This document shows, piece after piece, positions 56,989 to 64,000 of a stretch of 64,000 bases of DNA (position 1 is the first letter of the stretch; each line of letters starts with the position of its first letter). Source of the stretch: Mesostigma viride (taxonomy: Eukaryota > Streptophyta > Mesostigmatophyceae > Mesostigmatales > Mesostigmataceae); assembly GCA_009746045.1 (NCBI GenBank), contig RPFO01000189.1:952248-1016247 (forward strand), written 5' to 3'. Under the pieces are notes generated by a model. That model was given only the letters and a program-made list of their open reading frames with translations, did no database searches and had not been told where the DNA came from. The translations under genes and the position numbers were made by a program.

Positions 56989-58221
56989 GTTGCAGTGGCT
57001 GTGCATGAGTGCAACACGTGACAGACTTGTTGCATCTCAATTGCCGGCAACAATTGAGATGCGTGCACCAACCAAGCCGCGCACTGCGGTGATATGCGGG
57101 TTTTTGCATTGTAGCGTTTGGCGCATCGTACACAGTACACTCTGGCATTTAAACAAGGACCTATGTTCATTCATTAGTAGCTCCGCATGACGCAAGACGA
57201 TTGACTCCATGAGGTCACTCTGCGTGGATGGTGTCGGGTTTCCTACTGTAGGACAACTAGGGTTCTGGCGTATACCATGCCAGGCTGTTCCCACTCGACT
57301 ACCATCGACAGTTGTACTGCAACCCCCTGGATTGCTTTGCGGAGTATGTGGCAATGCTACGAAGGGCGCGCTGTGCATCAGTAATCTATACCTTGGCGAA
57401 TCGGCCGGCGTGCACGTGGCGCAAAGAAGCCTGGCAACAGGTCGCATGATTGTGCTTGTGCCTAAGTTGATGGCTACCTAGATCGCAGATACTTCTCGGT
57501 CGTCATGAGGTTTGTATACGGTAGCACTGGTTGGATACCATATACGTAAAATAGCTGGTGCATGTGTTTCGTTTTGAGACGGACGGGAGAGCTCTAGTGC
57601 AGGGCTGTACTAGCTGGCCTACTGGCTCTATTGAGAGTGCGTCTCATCAGCATAAAAAGTCGTATCCCAATAGATGTTACAATTCAAGCGAAAACTGAGT
57701 TACCCTTGAGTGTATGGTAAATCAAAATTGTTACTAGCATTGACCACTATGGCGGCATCCACGTCCTACAAAAGTCGGGACTCAGAAGTCGGGAATGGCG
57801 GGGGGCTAGCTCAAGCTTGGAATAGGTAACAACTTTGTTTCGTTTTGTTGGCGGGAACGATTGCCGGTTTCACGTTGTAGTACGGCGGATGTGTGCCCGT
57901 CGCCGCGCCGGGGGGCCACGGCGCGGCCCAAAGCAAACACCCAGTTGTCCACGCGAGGCTCGATGCACAAAAATCTTCGCGGGCGTCGAATATGGGCCCG
58001 AGGCAGGGGTCTAACATCCCCTAAAGAAGGGTGGGCTGCCATGCGCGAGATTCCATCCAGCATTCCGCGGTCTCCATTTGCGCCCACAGCTTTTAGGGCA
58101 GCACGACCCGCCAGTCCATCCCTCCATCGCCGTGGGTCAGTAATCGTATTTTGGTCAGTAATCGTATTTTTGGGGCGCGGCCACGTGGGAGGGCACCAGT
58201 AATCGCTCGTCGGCAGTCAAC
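56989..58221. other. No recognised gene; weak ORFs
   Basis: A plus-strand frame 57209-57481 (90 codons, cysteine-containing, ending GRMIVLVPKLMAT) and a minus-strand frame 57806-58087 are open, but neither shows a familiar pattern. The promoter of the histone-like gene must lie in the last few hundred bases; CAGTAATCGTATTTTGG is repeated at 58137-58170, just upstream of its start. Confidence 0.4.
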
Positions 58222-58713
58222 ATGGTTCGAACAAAGTTCACTCCTATCAAGTCTGACGGAGGCAAATGTCTCCGGAGAATTGCTGCCATCGCGGACGCGC
58301 AACGCCATCTGAAGCCCGGCGGAGGCATTCTTCCCCTGAAAACTGCGCCCCGCGACGCGCAACGCCCAACCCATGCTGGCAGAGCTGCAGAAGCTGCTAC
58401 GGCTGCTGGTCGCAAGCGGCGGAGGTATCGCCCTGGGCTTGCGTTGAAACAGATACGGGAGCTTCAGAAGTCAACCGAATTGCTCATAAGGAAGCTTCCT
58501 TTCCAGCGCCTGGTCCGTCAAATTACCCAGGTCACGTTAGTAAAGGATTTCCGCTTCCAAACAAACGCGCTGCTGGCGCTACAAGAGGCTTGTGAGGCTT
58601 ACTTAATAGGCTTGTTCGGTGATTGCAATCTTTGTGCCATCCATGCCAGACGCGTCACCGTAATGGCCAAGGACCTCCAGCTTGCCCGCCGCATCAGGGG
58701 AGAGTGCCGCTGA
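58222..58713 (+). CDS. Divergent histone H3 variant (possible centromeric H3)
   Basis: Intronless, 163 residues, ATG 58222 to TGA 58713. The histone fold is unmistakable: [63 protein letters not shown]. Loop 1 reads [11 protein letters not shown], one residue longer than the QDFKTDLRFQ of ordinary H3; a longer loop 1 is a feature of CENP-A-type H3. The tail is about 70 residues instead of about 40, keeps the spacing of K4, K9, S10 and K14 ([14 protein letters not shown]) but has I at position 8, and contains a repeated DAQR segment. The N-terminal helix is canonical, unlike most cenH3. It acts in nucleosomes. Alternatives are a replication-independent H3 variant or a drifting pseudogene, although the frame is fully open. 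No other histone gene lies in the window. Confidence 0.88.
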   Translation: MVRTKFTPIKSDGGKCLRRIAAIADAQRHLKPGGGILPLKTAPRDAQRPTHAGRAAEAATAAGRKRRRYRPGLALKQIRELQKSTELLIRKLPFQRLVRQITQVTLVKDFRFQTNALLALQEACEAYLIGLFGDCNLCAIHARRVTVMAKDLQLARRIRGECR

Positions 58714-59900
58714 TATGAATGTTGCTCCTCTTTGCTCTTGCGTTGAGGCTGCTGCCCAGATGCCAGCCAACCGCTCACGACTTATGAGGCATTGCCCGAC
58801 AAGGCAGGTCACGGGGCCGCCGCCGGGGCAGTACGCTGCGACTGTTTCCAGTTAATGCATCAACGAAGCTCGATTGCTTCGTATGTTTAAAGGGAATTCT
58901 GACCTCTAGTACTGGGCCCATGGCAGGTGGCGAATGAGATGAATTGTCTTAAAATTTGCAATATGGCTCACCCATAACGAACCTACGAAAGACTACAAAT
59001 GAAGCGAGGGTACCCCCCCCTCGTGATGAAGCATGAGATTGTCCGTGGTGTAGCCTTCCGTGCTCCCTGCCGAGCGTGGAGAATACTATGAGACTACGGC
59101 TTCACAATCACCCCCCCACCCCAAAGGGACTTTGATCGTGAAAATGGGGTTGGATTGGAGAAGGGTTGTCCGCGCATGGGCTATTGGGCTTGGCCACTTT
59201 CTACGCTGGGCCAGTTCTTAGACGCATCCACGGACGGGTTCTCAGGCGGGCATTTGGGAGCGTGCCAGCCAAGGTCCACTTATGCTTGGTGGGCAGACGC
59301 AGCTTGCTGTCGGTGGTGTGGCTAGCCACCTAAGAAGATGAGGAAGCGCAACCGTGCTTGTGCGGACAAGGTGGTCATACTAGCCTGGCGGGGCACCTAG
59401 TTGCGGACATTTGGAACGCGGATGCAGACGTGTGCAAGGCCCCCCATGCGGCGGTGCCAGCACATGGTGCGCAAGAGACTGTTTGTATATATGATATTCA
59501 GGCATTAATGACAATGGCACAGTCACTAATGTTGCTTCACTCGTGTTTGATGTACAGTGGTTAGCATGTTATAAACATCAAGAAGACAACCAGCGCATAA
59601 TGATAAGAAAAAGGAATGTTCCGTCATGCTGCATCATCTCGGCATGTGAGATGCACGTAAAACGCAATTTGAGGACACGTGCCCATGCAGTTTGGCCCCA
59701 AAGTAAAATGTGGTTTTCCAACAAAAGCAGGTGTTCATCTTTTACTCGTGGATCAAACACTGTACGGTTATTACTAGCTCGTGAAACAAACGCTCATGCA
59801 AGTGGAGCCCAAGTCAAGAGATGCTTTGCATGCTGAGTCGAGGAAATCTGGTATGGCCACACATGATATGCAGTCAGCCCCCCAGCACAATTGGTTCATT
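58714..59900. other. Gene-free stretch
   Basis: No convincing ORF. It has a short hairpin GAGGGTACCCCCCCCTC at 59008-59024 and a partial copy of the dispersed motif (AAGACAACCAGCGC, 59582-59595). Confidence 0.45.
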
Positions 59901-59952
59901 CTATGCATATGCAGCTACGGTACGTACGTACCGTAGCTGCATTTATGCATAG
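59901..59952. repeat. Large perfect-core palindrome
   Basis: A 34-bp perfect palindrome (59909-59942, centre ACGT) is extended by CTATGCAT / ATGCATAG arms with a 2-base bulge, giving a stem of about 25 bp without a loop. Confidence 0.95.
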
Positions 59953-59997
59953 GATGACCCACATGGCAGACGGTCACTGATGACGGACACTGCCTCC

Positions 59998-60107
59998 AAG
60001 TCGGTGGGGGCTCCGCGTGTGTGTAGTAACGTACCATAGTGCTTCGGGCCGTGTACTTGCAGTCCTGTAATAATTACTAGGAGCTAGATTAATTAATTAA
60101 TTAATTA
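59998..60107 (+). repeat. LINE family A 3' UTR fragment (plus)
   Basis: Matches the end of the family A copies from GGGGGCTCCGCGTGTG through GTGCTTCGGGCCGTG to a (TTAA)n tail. Diverged. It meets the next fragment tail to tail. Confidence 0.75.
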
Positions 60108-60200
60108 ATAGACACGTGACTGCGTCACGTGAGCATAAGTCCTCAGTGGGAGGGGAACATGGGATGGAATGGATGGTATAAGCTATGTAGGTCCTAGGAG
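60108..60200 (-). repeat. LINE family A 3' UTR fragment (minus)
   Basis: TAGACACGTGACTGCGTCAC and GTCCTCAGTGGGAGGGGAAC match the minus-strand copy at 19042-19140, so this fragment is inverted relative to 59998-60107. The two share one (TTAA)n tract. Confidence 0.8.
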
Positions 60201-60956
60201 CTAGATAGCTAGATCCATATCAAGGAGACAACCAGCGCATGCAGGCCAGAAATCGGGAGAATCCGGACCATGGTAGCTCGAGCCTGCCGTTATCTTGTCC
60301 GCGTGTTCGAGTCGACGTTCAGGATGATGAATATGAATGGTGATGGAAATGTGTAGCCTTGTGCATTGAAATTATGGCTGGCTTACGTGTAGATGACCTA
60401 GACGGAGGGGCCGGAAACAACTTGCTTGATCAGGGCGTGTGTTTCGAGCCTAACTGGCCGGGAGTGTCTAGTGGTGAGCACCATTGCTGCGATCGCTCTC
60501 CCACCATTTACGAGGAAATACCCGCAAATGGAAAACCACTGAAAAGGTCTAGCTAGTCAGTCATCACGTTAGTCATGCCATGGTCCCAAACGTCCATATC
60601 CACGCTAGATCCATATCCACCCCATCCCAGAACCATCCCACTGAGGACTTAATTATGCTCACGAGACGAAGTCTACGTGTCAATTGATTAATTAAACCAG
60701 CTGTGGCTAGTCATTCCAAATTAACTTCTGCTTATTCAACAAAATCGATCCATAAAGGAAAACTGCCAACTGCCAATCCAATAAGCTAGTGGAAGTAGTC
60801 CTGGGCATTGGGAAGTTTCCAGGTTCTCAACATTAAAAGTTCATCAATCCATACGTGTGAAATGGCTACATACACAATTGAGCCTACGGTCTCATATAAA
60901 CAAGCTGAAAGCCGGGGATGGATGATGTGGTCTGGCCCCCAACATTACCTATGCAG
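60201..60956. other. Gene-free stretch with motif copy and another LINE tail
   Basis: 60215-60260 holds a full copy of the dispersed motif. 60600-60695 carries a diverged family A tail in plus orientation (CCCACTGAGGACTTAATTATG). No gene. Confidence 0.45.
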
Positions 60957-61160
60957 TCATCGAACATGTCTCCCCTTTTTGCCGGCCCACACGAGCTTGA
61001 AACAGAGCCTCGGCCTGCCGCCCTGGCATCTGCCACGAGCGCCAAAGTGTCGCGGATAACGTAATCTGGCGCTGACACAGGCTCAACCGCTAGCTGCCTC
61101 GTCTCCTTGGACATGTCCCAGCAGGTGGGCTCCACGGTTTGCAGCCACGCCCTGGATGCC
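60957..61160 (-). CDS. Probable exon of an unrecognised minus-strand gene
   Basis: Minus-strand frame with coding-like composition (WLQTVEPTCWDMSKETRQLA, SAPDYVIRDTLALVADARAAG, FDDC) ending at a good donor, CATAG|GTAATG. Its start is uncertain: an acceptor-like TTTCAAG lies near 61160 and an ATG at 61180. No domain recognised. It may belong with the exons at 62117-62515 and 63176-64000. Confidence 0.45.
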
Positions 61161-61715
61161 CCATCCACTTGAAAGGTCATCGTGAATAGCTATGGGGGAA
61201 TAGGTGGTAGGTGGAAAATGTAGGGGGCAGCAGTGTCCACATTGGTACGGCATAGTGGAGAATCTGTCCGTTAGCTGAGATGCTGCAGGAGGCACACCTC
61301 ATGGCCAAGAGGTGCCTTGGTGCCCCCCCCCCCCTGATTATGGAAAACATTTTGCCTCCACAGCAGATGGGATGCCAGCTTTACAAGAGTTAGGCAGGTT
61401 GCCTGCTGAAAGGGACAAAGGCAAAAGGGAACTTGTGTTAGAGAATCTATTTCTGGCCAGCGCGGATGAAGAAGGATTTCAACGGAAAATGACATAAAAA
61501 TAAGTGCGCTACTTGCCTGGCATTACACGGACTAGTGGTCTCATTTGATCAAATTCTTGACCCGTTTTCAAGACTTCAATGCACCTGTAGTGACCCTCCC
61601 CAAACGCCCTTCTAAGCTGGAGGCCATGATATGATCATCATAAACGCTCACGATGAAACGTTGACCGTGATACATTCGATGAGTATGTGACTGCAGTTTA
61701 TGTTACTACTGGGTG
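61161..61715. other. No recognised gene
   Basis: A plus-strand frame 61312-61497 (RLPAERDKGKRELVLENLFL) looks mildly coding but has no context; a C-run lies at 61324-61334. Otherwise nothing seen. Confidence 0.35.
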
Positions 61716-62046
61716 CTTGTAAGGGATAAGTGAACTAGTTACTGTATTAATTAGTACGTAAGGGATACATGAATCAGTTACATTATTAACTAGTACGTAA
61801 GGGATAAGTGAACTAGTTACTGTATTAATTAGTACGTAAGGGATACATGAATCAGTTACATTATTAACTAGTACGTAAGGGATACGTGAATTAGTTATTT
61901 TATTAACTAGTACGTAAGGGATACGTGAATCATTTACTTTATTAATTATTACGTAAGGGAAACGTGAATTAGCTACTTTATCAATTAGTACGTAAGGGAT
62001 ACATGAATGAGTTACTTTATTGATTAGTACGGAAGGGATTCATACC
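61716..62046 (+). repeat. 39-bp tandem repeat, about eight copies
   Basis: Unit AGTACGTAAGGGATACATGA then ATCAGTTACATTATTAACT, AT-rich, with alternating variants (GATACATGAATCAG against GATAAGTGAACTAG) in the first four copies, indicating duplication of a two-unit block. Confidence 0.95.
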
Positions 62047-62116
62047 CAGGCAGCTAGTGTCAACCAAATGACCCGAGCCATACAAGTACGCCATCGCGCC
62101 AGCTCGCTCACCTCGA

Positions 62117-62515
62117 AGCAGTTGCGGAACGGCATGAACCCTCGCGGGTCTCCCAACGCGGCCTCGAACGCCTGCGCGGTGATGGCCTGTACTTGCATCC
62201 GCACGCACGCGCCTGCGACCTGGTCCTGCCATGCTCCTCTGCAGTCATAACCTTCACAGTCCTGCCCTTGGTAGGCGTTGCTTGGGCTGGCCCACGGTTG
62301 AGTGCTACCGCTGGGTGGGCTGCTGGTACCATCAGAGGAGGTCGAACGGTCGCTGGGACTCCAGCTGTGACGGCAGCTGCTAGCAGCAGGGTCATTTTCC
62401 TTGCGGGTGCGGCCACAGTGGCGGCTGCTGGTGCTTCCCTGCGGCTGGTCACTACAGCCTTGTTGATACAAGGCGCTGTGGACGAACACCTCCAGGTTCC
62501 TGCAGACAGACAGGG
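62117..62515 (-). CDS. Probable exon of an unrecognised minus-strand gene
   Basis: It runs from an acceptor CTGCAG (62516-62521) to a donor TTCGAG|GTGAGC near 62116, open throughout. The first part reads NLEVFVHSALYQQGC, the middle is low-complexity serine-rich, and the end is well structured (VRMQVQAITAQAFEAALGDP, RGFMPFRNCFE). A near copy of the exon start (CTGCAGGGACCTCAAGGTG, read on the minus strand) lies 75 bp upstream, in the same frame (TVCRDLKVYKGTL against SVCRNLEVFVHSAL), suggesting exon duplication. Function unknown. Confidence 0.45.
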
Positions 62516-62639
62516 TGTATAAGATAGAAGCATGGTCCTGAAAAAAATGTTTTAGGGTACCCTTGTACACCTTGAGGTCCCTGCAGACAGTCGGGTGTCC
62601 ATGAGTCCCTCCACAAGATGAACTCGCTGCTCGCATTCC

Positions 62640-63175
62640 CAGGACCCAGTTTGAATTATTGAAACGGGACTCACTGTGCAGACATACTGCACATTTTTCA
62701 TGGCTATCAATCTGACATGCCCTACCCCCGCAGGCATGAACATTATCAATCGCATGAGGTAGCTAGCCATATAAGGCAACGAGAAGCTAGCAGAATACAT
62801 CCAGAAAGTGTGAGGATGAGGACGGATGCACCACACCACATGCACTGAAGCACAGGGGTACCCTATTCCGATGAGACAACACTACACATACAAATTCAGT
62901 CAACAATGTCCCTAGTCCCATTTGACTAGGAAAACAGAAATCAATAACGGCTGGCTAGTGAGACAGGCAAGCATCAAGAACCACCCCCAATGCACCATTC
63001 CATGTACACGCAATACAAACAGGGTCATGCAGTGCAGCAGATACTCACCCGGTGTATCTCAAAGAGACTAACACACACCTCGCTCCTCCCTTATACCCAC
63101 TTCCAGCCATATCTTTCTCGACTCCCACACATCCCCTCTCGCGCAGATTCAAACGTCTTCAAATTCAGACCCAAA
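62640..63175. other. Probable intron or spacer
   Basis: AT-rich, with no coding signal on either strand. Confidence 0.4.
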
Positions 63176-64000
63176 CTATGACAAACGCCCTTCACCGCAA
63201 CATCGGCCCCATCCCAAGCGATCCCATTTAACGTATTCGTTGTGAGTATCCGAGGGGCAGTCGCAATCCTGTTTCTGAGCAACACTCCACACACCCAAGC
63301 TCCCATCGGCGCCACACCGAACCCGCACGTACCCAATCGCCAGCACATAGGCACGCAGGGAGTACGCAGGGACGCCGGCCGCGTGAGACCAACCATCACC
63401 CCCCTCCCCTTCTGGGTGAGCGGGAGGAATGCGCCGTACGTCACCGGACCCGCACCCCTCCCCTGGTTGCTCTGCTGACCGTGCCGTGGACCCCGTGGAC
63501 ATTTGTTGGCGCGTTGGCAATTGCACACTTGATCCTTCCCGCGGGTCAAATGGGCCCCTCATGGTTGGCAGCCGTTGGACGAGCCACCAGCGAGCCGTGC
63601 CGGACGTGTGCGCGTCACCGCTCCCAAGCGACGCGAGCACACGCCTCCACTCCCCAGGGGCAGCCACGGGCCCGCCGTCGTCTCGCTCCTCACCCGATGC
63701 CTCCTCTCGCTCATCCGCGGGGGCTTCGTGCACCCTGCTCCGAAGCTCTTCACAAGGCTGATTGCGGGCGATGCTCCATGGCTCCTTGCCAGGTGGATTG
63801 CTCTCAGAAAGAATCCCTTGCATGATCCGACTCCCGTCACCGGATGTCTCCCCCACGCATGCACCGCCACCGTGAGGGCCCACGTCGGGTGGAGAGGCGC
63901 CATCCGTAGAGGCAGGCATCCCGGTCGGCAGTGAGGACAGGGAAGAAGCATCGTCCGCCCGGCCATCTCTGTGCTCCTCGCTGCGCTCCCTGTCGCTTTG
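63176..64000 (-). CDS. Unrecognised minus-strand gene, open to the window edge
   Basis: The frame is open from the last base of the window (reading QSDRERSEEHRDGRADDASS) to a stop at 63176, about 274 codons. ATG 63919 is a possible start, but the open frame before it suggests the gene continues outside. The product is hydrophilic and disordered for about 190 residues (HEAPADEREEASGEERDDGG), then becomes more ordered (PAYSLRAYVLAIGYVRVRCG, SVAQKQDCDCPSD). Composition is strongly coding-like. The last codons may be intron read-through. No family was recognised. Confidence 0.55.
   Translation of the reverse strand, partial: QSDRERSEEHRDGRADDASSLSSLPTGMPASTDGASPPDVGPHGGGACVGETSGDGSRIMQGILSESNPPGKEPWSIARNQPCEELRSRVHEAPADEREEASGEERDDGGPVAAPGEWRRVLASLGSGDAHTSGTARWWLVQRLPTMRGPFDPREGSSVQLPTRQQMSTGSTARSAEQPGEGCGSGDVRRIPPAHPEGEGGDGWSHAAGVPAYSLRAYVLAIGYVRVRCGADGSLGVWSVAQKQDCDCPSDTHNEYVKWDRLGWGRCCGEGRLS

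Noticed and set aside
57806-58087. Divergent histone partner gene upstream of the H3 variant
   Set aside because: The minus-strand ORF has no histone-fold motif and no clear coding signal.

Overview
This is a nuclear window from a eukaryote. Genes have spliced exons with GT-AG junctions, there are no bacterial-style operons, and transposable elements sit inside one another. Exons are GC-rich with mostly G/C third positions, and spacers are more AT-rich and full of microsatellites. A TGTAA motif lies shortly after two coding ends (2572-2576, 14433-14437), as in green-algal polyadenylation. A unicellular green alga, possibly a prasinophyte with a repeat-swollen genome, is my best guess, but it is an inference only; no rRNA, organelle gene or other decisive marker is present.

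Layout. 1-4450: C-rich microsatellite, then a retroelement C-terminal fragment and two small acidic ORFs on the minus strand. 4453-14876: a Tigger/pogo-type DNA transposon with a many-exon transposase. Its first exon is split by a 3.1-kb array (5546-8665) of foldback palindromes and tRNA-like modules, which itself carries a further insertion (5673-7635). 14880-25000: an unrecognised ORF, gag-bearing LTR-retrotransposon remains in two related copies, and two LINE families. 27355-35609: a Mutator-like element with 210-bp terminal inverted repeats differing at one position, a 9-bp target duplication, a transposase and several satellites. 37535-45815: two copies of a non-autonomous TA-flanked element. 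One copy carries a small inverted-repeat element and a 5.3-kb hAT-like element; the latter contains a LINE that is itself interrupted.

46549-55743: the main cellular gene, a nine-exon voltage-gated potassium channel with a TGFGD filter and a cyclic-nucleotide-binding-like tail that appears split by about 430 residues of low-complexity protein. 56600-61000: LINE tails plus an intronless divergent histone H3 gene (58222-58713). 60950-64000: possible exons of one or more unrecognised minus-strand genes, the last open to the window edge.

Most coding capacity outside the channel and the histone belongs to mobile elements, and most of it is broken by frameshifts, insertions or truncation. Junctions with target duplications, plus an intact paralogue that shows one empty site, allow the order of insertions to be read.
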